Source: Acidobacteriota bacterium
GTDB taxonomy: Bacteria > Acidobacteriota > Blastocatellia > Pyrinomonadales > Pyrinomonadaceae
Reading direction: 5' to 3'
NCBI GenBank assembly: GCA_016703965.1
Contig: JADJBB010000002.1
Span: 186,001-250,000, forward strand
DNA: 64,000 bases
Shown here piece after piece: positions 1 to 8,372 of this stretch (position 1 is its first letter; every line of letters begins with the position of its first letter). A model generated the notes under the pieces. It did not search any database. It was not told where the DNA came from and was given only the letters and a program-made list of their open reading frames with translations. The position numbers and the translations under genes were made by a program.

Positions 1-405
1 ACCTCGAGAGATCATCTAAAAAATTGGATCACTGCTTTTCAGGCATGTGATGTTGAGAGCGTGATCGGCTGTTATGCTGAGGATGCGGTGAATTTTCAGA
101 TCGCGGCGGGTGAACCGGCGGTCGGGCGCGTGCAGATCGCGGCGGATACGCGGGAATTTTTTAAAGGGTTTCCGGATGCATGGTCGCGGGTTGAGAATCT
201 TATCTCGGATGGCGACCGGGCGGCGTGGGAATGGGTCGGCGGCGGCACGTTTCTGGGCGAATTCTACGGTAGCCAGCCGAATGGCCGGAAGTTCGAGATC
301 CGCGGCTGCGGATTTTTCACATTTCGCGACGAACTGATAGTTCTGCAGCACGGCTATTGGGACAAACTCTCGTGGTTTTCACAAGTGGGGCTGCCGATCG
401 AATGA
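1..405 (+). CDS. SnoaL-like / NTF2-fold protein, 5' end outside window
   Basis: The reading frame is open from base 1, so the N-terminus lies upstream of the window; the GTG at 61 is in frame but need not be the start. The visible part is about 134 residues with the SnoaL-like pattern: an N-terminal helix (WITAFQACDVE), a YAEDAV segment, a GREFF-like helix and a C-terminal strand ending in GYWDKLSW. Members of this fold are small cone-shaped barrels, some of them isomerases or cyclases and many of unknown role. I cannot name a substrate. The TGA at 403-405 overlaps the ATG of tsaE at 402, so the two genes are probably translationally coupled. Confidence 0.75.
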   Translation, partial: TSRDHLKNWITAFQACDVESVIGCYAEDAVNFQIAAGEPAVGRVQIAADTREFFKGFPDAWSRVENLISDGDRAAWEWVGGGTFLGEFYGSQPNGRKFEIRGCGFFTFRDELIVLQHGYWDKLSWFSQVGLPIE

Positions 406-830
406 ATCGAGAACTGACAGCAAATACGCCCGAGGAAATGTTCTCGATCGGCGACGATATCGCTCGAAACCTGAATGGCGGCGAGGTGATCTTACTTTTT
501 GGCGGACTCGGGGCGGGGAAGACTTTGCTTACGAAAGGCATTATGAGCGGGCTCGGATATGACGTTGACGAAGTGACTAGCCCGAGTTTCACTTTGGTAA
601 ATCTGTACGAGACCGAGCGGTTCGATGTTTATCATATCGACCTGTGGCGGCTGGATGCGGCGATAAATACGGCTGAGGCAGTCGGATTAAATGAGATACT
701 TGAGAACGAGCGGGCGGTGACGATCATCGAATGGGCGGACCGGTTAGGTGACAAAATGCTTCCGAATACGATCACCATCAAGATCGAAGGCGATGGCGAC
801 GAGCAGAGAACTGTTACGATCCGCGAATAA
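402..830 (+). CDS. tsaE: tRNA threonylcarbamoyladenosine biosynthesis ATPase TsaE
   Basis: TsaE is the small P-loop ATPase that works with TsaB and TsaD to place threonylcarbamoyl on A37 of ANN-decoding tRNAs in the cytoplasm. The 142-residue product has the Walker A motif GGLGAGKT about 40 residues in, the family-typical SPSFTLVNLYE segment and a HIDLWRLD block, followed by IIEWADRL near the end. Length fits the family. I chose ATG 402 because it forms an ATGA overlap with the stop of the preceding gene and starts just before the conserved region; an in-frame TTG at 357 would add 15 residues without family support. No other tsa genes are in the window. Confidence 0.93.
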   Translation: MNRELTANTPEEMFSIGDDIARNLNGGEVILLFGGLGAGKTLLTKGIMSGLGYDVDEVTSPSFTLVNLYETERFDVYHIDLWRLDAAINTAEAVGLNEILENERAVTIIEWADRLGDKMLPNTITIKIEGDGDEQRTVTIRE

Positions 831-878
831 TGAGTTACAATTCCGAAACGAACCGTTAAAAAGTTAACATCCGATTTC

Positions 879-908
879 TTTACGATGGCCGCGGCTTTCT
901 TTTATAAT
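879..908 (+). promoter_or_regulatory. Candidate sigma-70-type promoter for ppk1
   Basis: TTTACG at 879-884 and a perfect TATAAT at 903-908 are separated by 18 bases. The expected transcription start is near 915 and the ATG is at 922, so the leader would be only about 7 bases with no room for a Shine-Dalgarno site. This suggests near-leaderless initiation. It is inferred from sequence alone. Confidence 0.5.
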
Positions 909-921
909 CTTGCCGCCATCT

Positions 922-3078
922 ATGACATCAGAAGCTGTGAAAAAACCTAAGGCTACTCCTCCACCGATCGAGACTGCTCAAACTCCTGCCACGCCGTCGG
1001 TGCTGGAATTCGACGGCAAACCGCTGTTCAATCGCGAGCTGAGCTGGCTCGAGTTCAACCGGCGTGTGCTCGACGAGGCGACTGATGACAGCCTGCCGGT
1101 GCTGGAACGGCTTAAATTCCTTAGTATCTTTGCGACCAATCTGGACGAGTTTTTCATGATCCGTGTATCGGGCCTAAAAGAGCAGGTCGCCGAAGGCGTC
1201 GGCGAGCTTTCACCGGACGGCATGACGGCGAAGGAGCAGATCGACGAGATCTACAAACGTCTGCGGCCGATGCTCAAGCGGCTTGTTTCGTACCTGGGCG
1301 AAAACGTTTTCCCTGCACTGCAGCAGGAAGGGATCACCGTCGAAGCGTATTCGAGCCTGAATGCGAAAGAGAAAAAGCTGCTCGATAAGTATTTTCACAA
1401 CAACCTTTTCCCGATCCTGACCCCGCAATCGGTCGATTCGAGCCATCCTTTTCCGTATGTTTCGAACTTAAGCATCAATTTAGGGCTTTACATCGAGCCG
1501 AACCGGGCTTTTACGCAGGCAAATCTAAAACATCTTTTTAGGCAGAAGCGGTTTATTCGCATAAAGCTGCCGCCGACGGTGCCGCGTTTGATACCGATCA
1601 ACGAACGAGCCGGACGTTACGCTCTGCTCGAGGAAGTTGTTTCGGCAAACGTTGCTGAGCTTTTCCCGCACATGAAAACGAGCGAAGCGTTTCTTTTTCG
1701 CGTGACGCGAGATGCGGATATTGAGCTTCGCGAAGACGAGGCCGGCGACCTTCTGCGAACACTCGAACGCGAATTGCAGCGTCGGCGCGACCGCTTTGCT
1801 GTTCGCTTGGAGGTTTCGGCAGCGATGCCGGAGAAGATGATTAAGCTGCTGATGAGCGGAACGGGACTGACAGAAGAAGAGGTCGAACGCGTCGATGGCT
1901 TTGTAGACATTCCCGATCTGATGCAGCTTTATTCGCTGGACAGGCCGAAACTCAAGGAAAAGCCGATCACCACGATCGTTCCGACTCCGCTGCAAAAGAA
2001 AGAGAATATTTTTGAGGTCGTGCGAAAGCAGGATGTACTGCTGCATCATCCTTACACATCATTCAGCACGGTCGCGGACTTTATTGCTGAGGCGGCCGAG
2101 GATCCGGATGTTCAGGCGATCAAGATCTGCCTCTATCGTACCGGCAAGGATTCGCCGATCGTCAATTCGCTGATGCGTGCGAGCCGTCTGGGCAAGCAGG
2201 TGACGGCACTTGTGGAACTGAAAGCCAGATTTGACGAGGGAAATAATATCGAGTGGGCACGACGCCTGGAGAACGAAGGCGTTCACGTCGTTTACGGAAT
2301 CACCACGCTGAAGACGCATTCAAAAGTACTGCTTGTCGTCCGGCGTGAGAAGGAAAAGCTCGTTCGCTACGTTCACCTTGCGACCGGAAACTACAATCCA
2401 TTTACCGCAAAGATCTACACGGATCTGGGATTGCTCACGGCCAACGAAGAGATCGGCGAAGATGCCACTAGCCTTTTCAATTTTCTTACCGGTTATTCCC
2501 AGCAGGACAAATACAAACGCCTGATCGTCGCCCCTTTGAACTTGCGGGAAAGGCTGATTGAGCTGATTAGGCGCGAAAAACGGAACAAACTCGCCGGAAA
2601 AGAGGCGAAAATAGTTATAAAGGTCAATAGCATAACGGACTCTGTTTTGATCAACGAACTCTACGAAGCTTCGAAAGCCGGGGTCCAGATCGAGTTGATC
2701 ATCCGCGGAATATGTGCTCTACGGCCCGGAATTAAGGACTTGTCTGAGAATATTCGCGTGCGTTCGATCATTGGGCGCTTTCTGGAACATAGCCGCATTC
2801 TGTATTTTTCGAACTCTGGGGGCGAGGCTGACGAGATATACATTGGCAGCGCCGACCTTATGCAGCGTAGCTTTGATCGTCGCGTCGAAGTAGTGACGCC
2901 GATCCTCGATCCTGAGATCAAGGATTTCTTAAAAGAGACTGTTCTCGGATCGTATTTGAGGGACGAAGTGAATGCTCGGATCCTGCAACCGGATGGCACG
3001 TACAAGCGTGTATCGAGCCGGACGAAAGGCGGATTTGATTCACAGATGTATTTTGTTGGATTGGAAACGCCGACTTAG
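922..3078 (+). CDS. ppk1: Polyphosphate kinase 1
   Basis: PPK1 reversibly transfers the terminal phosphate of ATP to polyphosphate. The 718-residue protein has the N-terminal domain (FNRELSWLEFNRRVLDEA), the head domain, and both C-terminal phospholipase-D-like halves. RYVHLATGNYNP near residue 485 carries the histidine expected to be autophosphorylated, and LEHSRILYFSN near residue 621 carries the second conserved histidine. Length is typical. ATG 922 is preferred to the in-frame TTG at 910 because it is a standard start just upstream of a low-complexity proline-rich N-terminus. The gene follows tsaE by 91 bases and has its own promoter-like sequence. Its stop overlaps the convergent CYTH gene by 4 bases; CYTH proteins include inorganic triphosphatases, so a functional link is possible but unproven. 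Confidence 0.97.
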   Translation: MTSEAVKKPKATPPPIETAQTPATPSVLEFDGKPLFNRELSWLEFNRRVLDEATDDSLPVLERLKFLSIFATNLDEFFMIRVSGLKEQVAEGVGELSPDGMTAKEQIDEIYKRLRPMLKRLVSYLGENVFPALQQEGITVEAYSSLNAKEKKLLDKYFHNNLFPILTPQSVDSSHPFPYVSNLSINLGLYIEPNRAFTQANLKHLFRQKRFIRIKLPPTVPRLIPINERAGRYALLEEVVSANVAELFPHMKTSEAFLFRVTRDADIELREDEAGDLLRTLERELQRRRDRFAVRLEVSAAMPEKMIKLLMSGTGLTEEEVERVDGFVDIPDLMQLYSLDRPKLKEKPITTIVPTPLQKKENIFEVVRKQDVLLHHPYTSFSTVADFIAEAAEDPDVQAIKICLYRTGKDSPIVNSLMRASRLGKQVTALVELKARFDEGNNIEWARRLENEGVHVVYGITTLKTHSKVLLVVRREKEKLVRYVHLATGNYNPFTAKIYTDLGLLTANEEIGEDATSLFNFLTGYSQQDKYKRLIVAPLNLRERLIELIRREKRNKLAGKEAKIVIKVNSITDSVLINELYEASKAGVQIELIIRGICALRPGIKDLSENIRVRSIIGRFLEHSRILYFSNSGGEADEIYIGSADLMQRSFDRRVEVVTPILDPEIKDFLKETVLGSYLRDEVNARILQPDGTYKRVSSRTKGGFDSQMYFVGLETPT

Positions 3079-3635
3079 GCAACGGTGGTTTTTACAAATC
3101 GGGCTTCGGTGATACCGTCCGCATTTGCTTTGCCATACTTCGCGGAGAGGCGAGGATATCCGCGAGGCTCGATCTCAAATTTGTCCGCACCGAGCAGCTT
3201 TTCAACCGTGGTGATGTCATCCATCTCTCCCTCGATCTCCATGTAGTAGCCGAACGGAAGTTCATCGAGCACGATCTCAACGTTATTGAAATGCCAGGCT
3301 TTACGATGTTTTTCGTAGATGACCGAAAGCTTGTAGCCGAGTTTTTCGATTATGCTCTCAGTAGCATCGACGTTTGAAACATCGGTCTCGAACTCGATCT
3401 GGTGTTTGAAATCGTTTTCAGTCGCAACCTTTTCCTTATAGGTGAGCGTCGTTCTGAAATCTGTTTTACGAACGCGCAATGTGGCCGAGCGTCCATCGAG
3501 CAATCCGCCGCGGTGCAAGTAATTTTCCTCAAAAACTTCGTAAGAAAAAGCGGCGCCCATTTCACCGAGCTTCGTGGCTAGCTCAACTATTATCTTTTTG
3601 TCGATCCGGTATTTTTTTTCGATCTCAAGCGCCAT
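3075..3635 (-). CDS. CYTH domain protein (class IV adenylate cyclase / triphosphatase-like)
   Basis: The 186-residue product begins MALEIEKKYRID, which carries the ExExK signature of the CYTH superfamily and sets the start at 3635. An open frame extends upstream to 3791 but lacks family similarity. Alternating charged strands (RVRKTDF, LTYKEKV, EIEFETD-like, LDELPFGYYMEIEGE) form the metal-binding tunnel that acts on triphosphates. Family members include CyaB-type adenylate cyclases and thiamine- or inorganic triphosphatases, and the sequence does not separate these. It converges on ppk1 with a 4-base overlap, which weakly favours a triphosphate-related role. Confidence 0.87.
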   Translation of the reverse strand: MALEIEKKYRIDKKIIVELATKLGEMGAAFSYEVFEENYLHRGGLLDGRSATLRVRKTDFRTTLTYKEKVATENDFKHQIEFETDVSNVDATESIIEKLGYKLSVIYEKHRKAWHFNNVEIVLDELPFGYYMEIEGEMDDITTVEKLLGADKFEIEPRGYPRLSAKYGKANADGITEARFVKTTVA

Positions 3636-3819
3636 TGTGTTATTGCGAAGTTCGATTCTAGAGAATAACCACACCCCTTGCAAACACGCCGCACAGGTGT
3701 TTTGTTGCTTGACTTGATGTACGTAGTACTGGATACTTGAAAAAAAGGTCAGGATTGTTCGATTTGAACCGGAGCCTTTAAGAACAAGCAATAATTTATT
3801 AAGAATTCGAGGAAATTTT

Positions 3820-4263
3820 ATGCCATACCCAGAAATGATGATCTACGGAATGCGTGCCGAGTTGGCCGACCTCGGCATCGAGGAGACAAAGACAAGCGAG
3901 GCCGTTGAGGATGCAGTTAAGAACACTGACGGAACTCTAATGGTTGTCGTTAATTCGGTTTGCGGCTGCGCGGCCGGCGGCGTTCGCCCTGGTATCGCAA
4001 TGGCGTTGCAGCATTCACCTGCAAAACCTGACCGCGCGATAACGGTTTTCGCCGGTGCTGATATTGATGCGACGGACACAGCTCGGGAGTATTTTACAGG
4101 TTATGCTCCGTCGTCGCCGTCGATCGGATTTTTGAAGAACGGCGAACTCGTCCAGCTTTTCGAACGCCGCGACCTCGAAGGCCGTCCGCCGCAGGTCATC
4201 GCTCAGGCCCTTATCGATGCATTTAACACGCATTGCACGAAGACTGAAGCGGCAAATAACTAA
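3820..4263 (+). CDS. BrxA/BrxB-family bacilliredoxin
   Basis: Bacilliredoxins are thioredoxin-fold proteins that remove bacillithiol from oxidised protein thiols. The 147-residue product matches the family in length and begins PYPEMMIYGMRAEL, as the family does. The redox centre is the CGC motif within NSVCGCAAGG near residue 49, followed by a conserved SPSIGFLKNGELV strand. A GAGGA Shine-Dalgarno lies 6 bases before the ATG. It is divergent from the CYTH gene across 184 bases that hold the likely promoters. No bacillithiol synthesis genes are in the window, so the thiol partner is not established. Confidence 0.9.
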   Translation: MPYPEMMIYGMRAELADLGIEETKTSEAVEDAVKNTDGTLMVVVNSVCGCAAGGVRPGIAMALQHSPAKPDRAITVFAGADIDATDTAREYFTGYAPSSPSIGFLKNGELVQLFERRDLEGRPPQVIAQALIDAFNTHCTKTEAANN

Positions 4264-4274
4264 TTTCGGCCAAT

Positions 4275-4351
4275 TGCGAAAGCCTGCGAGTAAGCAAGGG
4301 CGTAACACTCAACTTGAGGAATACGCCCTTGCCTACAAGCGGGCTTCTGCA
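4275..4351. repeat. Stem-loop repeat, family 1, copy A
   Basis: Arms at 4275-4304 and 4322-4351 are 30 bases each and pair with 6 mismatches around a 17-base loop. The arms share the core AAGCCYGC..GTAAGCAAGGGC with copies near 9.6, 39.0 and 59.4 kb. It lies between the bacilliredoxin and PilZ genes and carries no gene. Confidence 0.8.
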
Positions 4352-4448
4352 TTTTTGGGCGAAATAATAACTATTGCGTGCGGTCGCCAACAATCGTTAA
4401 GATATAAAGAGGCATTGGAGTGCCTTTCATCTTACCGGCGAGCGATAA

Positions 4449-4895
4449 ATGTCGATAAATCAAAGACAACATATCCGATTTTCGTTAGATATTCCTGCGA
4501 TCATCTATACGAAGTTTGGTGAAAAGCGGGAGACGAGGCTGGAGCAGATCAGCATTGGCGGCTGTTTCACGGGTTGGGAGGACGATATTTATGTCGGCGA
4601 CGAATTCCGCATGGAGATCGAACTGCCGAATAAGAACTATCTCCCGCTTCATTGCCGGGCTCTCTATCGTTTCGATCACGCTGGCATCGGGGTGAAGTTC
4701 ATGAACATCAGCGGATTCGAGCAGGAACTGATCTCAAAGATCATTGCCCATAAACTAGATATGGAGGGCGTGCCGCTTCAGGTCGATCCGTTCACTCTCC
4801 CCCCGAGCTTTGTTACCGAAGACTCGATCCCACGCATAACAGAGATACGCGAAAAACGAGATAGTATTCTGGAGCGTATAATGTCTGCGGACTAA
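4449..4895 (+). CDS. PilZ domain protein, probable cyclic-di-GMP receptor
   Basis: The 148-residue protein has an N-terminal PilZ domain. RQHIRF near residue 5 gives the RxxxR c-di-GMP-binding element, and QISIGGCF near residue 33 occupies the position of the usual (D/N)xSxxG motif, with glutamine in the first place. A beta barrel runs to about residue 100 (HCRALYRFDHAGIGVKF), followed by a helical tail of about 45 residues. No output domain is fused, so it probably acts through a partner protein. The window also encodes a GGDEF-EAL protein at 42992-46696 that could control its ligand. Ligand binding is inferred from the motifs. Confidence 0.85.
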   Translation: MSINQRQHIRFSLDIPAIIYTKFGEKRETRLEQISIGGCFTGWEDDIYVGDEFRMEIELPNKNYLPLHCRALYRFDHAGIGVKFMNISGFEQELISKIIAHKLDMEGVPLQVDPFTLPPSFVTEDSIPRITEIREKRDSILERIMSAD

Positions 4896-4910
4896 GACCT
4901 CACCCCGTCG

Positions 4911-5756
4911 CTAACGATCCCGGTTCTGACCCGGGAAATGTATCCACGTTCCCGAGAAATCCTTTCTCGTGTAAGCCGCGGCATTTGGATGGTGGAGCGG
5001 GCGATTTCCTGTTTCTTCCCACGGGCCGATGTAGTATTCGCCGAGTGGCAAGCCGACACCTGAGCCGATCAGGCCCGGTGGGGTGCGATCGAAGTATCGT
5101 TTCCAATATTCCTCCGACCAAAAGATCGAACAGTAATCGAGCCCGACGTATTCGTCGATAAAAATGTAGCCCTTGTCGGTCAGGTTCGGCCAGATGTGCC
5201 TGACGCACGTTTCCAGACTCAACTCCAGATCGACATCAATAAACGCGAGCAAGATCGGTCGGTCGAGCGTCGGCAGCGTCTGATCGAACCAGCCTTTTAC
5301 GAATTCACAAACCTCTATCGCTCCGTAGCGTTCGATATTCTGCTTGACGAGTTCGAGCGAGCCGCAATATTCGCCGGTCTCGTAAAAGCCCTGGCGATCT
5401 TCCGCTTTTCCTTCCGGCAGGCCTTCGAATGAGTCGTAGATCACGAGCTTGCGGCCTGCGATCTTGCAGACGAGCGAAAGATTTACTGCACTGCCGCCCT
5501 GCCAGGTGCCGCATTCGAGAATGTCGCCCGCGACATCGGGCGCAGTTTCGAATATCTTGAGAGCCATCGCGAGGTGCGATTTGTACGAAGTGCCGGTATT
5601 TACCCGCAGCTTATTCAAAAACATCCGCCATCCGAGCCACTGCTTTCGAAAAAATCCGAGCTTGTACGCCGGATGGATCGCCGACGAATTGAGAATAAAA
5701 AAGATCGCCAGGGGCACCGTCAGCACGTAGTAGAGTTTTAGGATGAAACGGTACAT
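4911..5756 (-). CDS. TylF/macrocin O-methyltransferase family protein
   Basis: The 281-residue product has a hydrophobic N-terminal segment (residues 5-27) and a class I SAM methyltransferase core. ECGTWQGGSA near residue 81 is the glycine-rich SAM loop, and FIDVDLELS followed by IFIDEYVGLDYC resembles the metal-binding acidic cluster of TylF-type enzymes. These usually methylate sugar hydroxyls in natural products, but here the substrate is unknown. The start lies 8 bases after the stop of the upstream DUF4440-like gene on the same strand, so they may be cotranscribed. The N-terminal hydrophobic stretch suggests membrane association. Confidence 0.8.
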   Translation of the reverse strand: MYRFILKLYYVLTVPLAIFFILNSSAIHPAYKLGFFRKQWLGWRMFLNKLRVNTGTSYKSHLAMALKIFETAPDVAGDILECGTWQGGSAVNLSLVCKIAGRKLVIYDSFEGLPEGKAEDRQGFYETGEYCGSLELVKQNIERYGAIEVCEFVKGWFDQTLPTLDRPILLAFIDVDLELSLETCVRHIWPNLTDKGYIFIDEYVGLDYCSIFWSEEYWKRYFDRTPPGLIGSGVGLPLGEYYIGPWEETGNRPLHHPNAAAYTRKDFSGTWIHFPGQNRDR

Positions 5757-5764
5757 TGATTACG

Positions 5765-6232
5765 CTACTGCGGCTTCGGAGCCGGCGGCCTGATGCCGGT
5801 GTACTGGGCCGAAGCGATCTTCCATTCGCCTTTTTCCTTGCGAAAGACGGTCGTCACACGCATGCTCCTCGGCGGCAACGGCTTTCCGTCGGCGGTCAGT
5901 GAATAGGTGAATTTCGAGATAACCACCGCAAATTTATCATACGTGCGGATCGAATATTCCGAAACCTCAAGCGAAGCCGACATATTCCCCGCCTCCGCCT
6001 TCGCCTTCGGCGTATAAAAACTCAAAACCTTGTCCCGAGGATCAAATTCCCCGGCCGGCGAGATCTCGATAAAATCCGACGCAAATATCTTATCCAACGC
6101 CGCCGCATCGTACGCGGTTTGGGCGTCGGTCATTTGTTTTAGCAGAGATTTAAGCGTTTGTTCGTCGGAAGTCTGAGCAAAAGACGAAACACTGCAAAAA
6201 ACAACGAGGAAAAATAGGATCTTTAATTTCAT
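5765..6232 (-). CDS. Secreted DUF4440/SnoaL-like protein
   Basis: The 155-residue protein has a clear signal peptide (MKLKILFFLVVFCSVSSFAQ) with cleavage likely after the AQ. The mature part has the NTF2-like arrangement seen in DUF4440 proteins: helix, FASDFIEISPAGEF, then strands ending in TTVFRKEKGEWKIASAQYT. No catalytic role is known for most members, and none can be assigned here. It is directly upstream of the TylF-like gene on the same strand. Confidence 0.8.
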   Translation of the reverse strand: MKLKILFFLVVFCSVSSFAQTSDEQTLKSLLKQMTDAQTAYDAAALDKIFASDFIEISPAGEFDPRDKVLSFYTPKAKAEAGNMSASLEVSEYSIRTYDKFAVVISKFTYSLTADGKPLPPRSMRVTTVFRKEKGEWKIASAQYTGIRPPAPKPQ

Positions 6233-6303
6233 TTAATATTTCTCTCCAAATATAAAAGTGCGGACCTGAAATTTTACGGAGAAAATATAGATAATGTTCC
6301 GAA

Positions 6304-6795
6304 TTACCATCCCCACGTGCCCTCGCCGCCCTTGAATGGGCCGACGATATCGCTTGTTATCCAACCGCCGTAAAAATCCCCCGGCTGCGATGTGACCCGC
6401 TCATCGCCGACGAAACAAGCGTCCATTTTCGAAGGGTAGAAGGCGACGTAATTTGCGATCGCGAGAAATGCCTTACTTGGATTTGGATAAAACCAAGCCG
6501 CATTTGAGACCTTTCTGTCTTTTACAAAGAGGTCGTAATAACGAGCACTACCTTTCCATTCACAAAAGCTTGTGGCGTCCGATACGACGGTCAAAAGGTC
6601 TAACCGAACATCTTCCGGCGGAAAGTAGTAGACCGGCGGATGACTTGTTTCGAGAACGCGAAACGCCCGATTTGTCGATGCTATTGTTTCTTCGCCAAAC
6701 TCGATCCGCAGATGTTTTGTGCTCGGCTCCAGCCGTGGCGGCCGCGGATAATCCCAAACAGATTCCTGACCAGGTTTTGGTTCGATCCTTTTCAT
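6304..6795 (-). CDS. DUF427 domain protein
   Basis: The 163-residue protein carries the DUF427 pattern: RIEFGEETIASTNRAFRVLE, then PPVYYFPPEDVRLDLL, then FCEWKGSARYYDL and NAAWFYPNP. Members form a small beta-rich fold of unknown biochemical function. The ATG at 6793-6795 is 6 bases from the stop of radA on the same strand, so it is likely the second gene of a radA transcript. Confidence 0.85.
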   Translation of the reverse strand: MKRIEPKPGQESVWDYPRPPRLEPSTKHLRIEFGEETIASTNRAFRVLETSHPPVYYFPPEDVRLDLLTVVSDATSFCEWKGSARYYDLFVKDRKVSNAAWFYPNPSKAFLAIANYVAFYPSKMDACFVGDERVTSQPGDFYGGWITSDIVGPFKGGEGTWGW

Positions 6796-6801
6796 AAATT
6801 G

Positions 6802-8175
6802 TTAAAAAAGAGCATCCATCGCCTGCTCCAAGTTCTTCACTCCGATCACTCTTATTCCCAAAAGCTTTTCCAAGCCTTTCTTATTCGATTCCGGCAATAT
6901 TAATTTCTTAAATCCGAGTGTTTGGGCTTCGCGAGCCCGGGCTTGGGCTTGGAGGACTCCGCGGACTTCGCCGGTTAGGCCGACTTCGCCGAAGACGGCG
7001 GTTTCTGGCGGAACCTGTAGATTTCGGAAGCTTGATGCAATTGCGGCGATGACGCCGAGGTCGGCGGCGGGTTCATCGATCTCCATTCCGCCGGCGACGT
7101 TGACGAAAACGTCGTCGGCAGCGAGCTGAAAGCCGAGCTGTTTTTCCGCAACGGCGATGAGCAGCGACGTGCGATTCTGGTCAAAGCCCTGCGTCATTCG
7201 GCGGCCGGAACCGTATTTCGTGCCACTCACAAGTGCCTGTATCTCGACGAGCATCGGCCGCGTGCCTTCCATGCAGACGGTGACGACCGAGCCAGTGGCG
7301 TTTTCGGGGCGTTCCTGTAGGAAAAGCTCGGACGGATTTCCGACTGGGACCAAACCGGTGTTGGTCATTTCGAAAATCCCGATCTCGTTCGCCGCTCCGA
7401 AGCGGTTTTTGGTCGCGCGGATTATGCGGTGATTGTGATGGCGGTCGCCTTCGAAATAAAGGACGGTGTCGACGATGTGCTCGAGTGTTTTCGGCCCGGC
7501 GATCGAACCTTCTTTGGTGACGTGGCCGGTGAGAAAGACCGGCGTCGCCGTCTGCTTTGCGAAATGCATGAACTGAGCGGCAACCTCACGAACTTGCGAA
7601 ACGCTGCCCGGAGCCGATTCGATCTGGTCGCTGAAGACCGTTTGGATCGAATCGACGATCATAAAATCGGGCCGCAGTTTGTCGGTTTCAGCGAGGATCG
7701 CCTGCAGGTTTGTTTCGGGCAGGAGAAAGAGATTTTCCGCGACGACGCCGAGGCGTTCGCCGCGCATTTTTATCTGGCGTTCGGATTCTTCTCCCGAGAC
7801 GTATAGCACTTTTGTGCCATTCTTGCCCAGCTTATCCGCCATCTGCATGACGATCGTCGATTTGCCGATGCCCGGTGCCCCGCCGATGAGGACCAAGGAA
7901 CCCGCGACGATCCCGCCGCCAAGGACGCGGTCGAGTTCGTCGATGCCGGATTCGGTGCGGGCGTCGTCCTGCGATTCTATCTTGCTATAGGGAATCGGCG
8001 TGGCGACGCGGTATTGGGCGGTGAATTTCGTCTGGGCCGCCGGTTGAGCGGTCGTGCGGAAACGTTCCTCGACGAGCGTGTTCCACTGCTGACAGTCAGG
8101 GCACTGGCCGAGCCATTTGCGTTCCTGTGCCCCGCAGTTTTGGCAGACGAATATTGTCGTTGGTTGTTTTGCCAT
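6802..8175 (-). CDS. radA: DNA repair protein RadA (Sms)
   Basis: RadA is a RecA-like hexameric helicase that drives branch migration during recombination. The 457-residue protein has the N-terminal four-cysteine zinc finger (CQNCGAQ and CPDCQQW), a RecA-like core with Walker A GAPGIGKST near residue 96, the RadA-specific KNRFG motif in the middle, and a C-terminal Lon-protease-like domain that lacks protease activity in the family. Length is typical. The divergent gene upstream encodes a YacL-like protein. Confidence 0.97.
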   Translation of the reverse strand: MAKQPTTIFVCQNCGAQERKWLGQCPDCQQWNTLVEERFRTTAQPAAQTKFTAQYRVATPIPYSKIESQDDARTESGIDELDRVLGGGIVAGSLVLIGGAPGIGKSTIVMQMADKLGKNGTKVLYVSGEESERQIKMRGERLGVVAENLFLLPETNLQAILAETDKLRPDFMIVDSIQTVFSDQIESAPGSVSQVREVAAQFMHFAKQTATPVFLTGHVTKEGSIAGPKTLEHIVDTVLYFEGDRHHNHRIIRATKNRFGAANEIGIFEMTNTGLVPVGNPSELFLQERPENATGSVVTVCMEGTRPMLVEIQALVSGTKYGSGRRMTQGFDQNRTSLLIAVAEKQLGFQLAADDVFVNVAGGMEIDEPAADLGVIAAIASSFRNLQVPPETAVFGEVGLTGEVRGVLQAQARAREAQTLGFKKLILPESNKKGLEKLLGIRVIGVKNLEQAMDALF

Positions 8176-8372
8176 ATTTTGCCGAAGTCAGAATCTTAAC
8201 TCACATTGCCCAAGATCGACACAAGCGCGCATATCAAAGAATGAAATCTGAGGAGCAATGACCATATATATTCCTTATGGTAACAAGCACAAGATCTCAG
8301 GTCGATCTTTTGTCACAACAGCCTAAAGCGGTTTAACGCCAGACTATTTTTCGTGTTAAGATTTCTGCTGAG

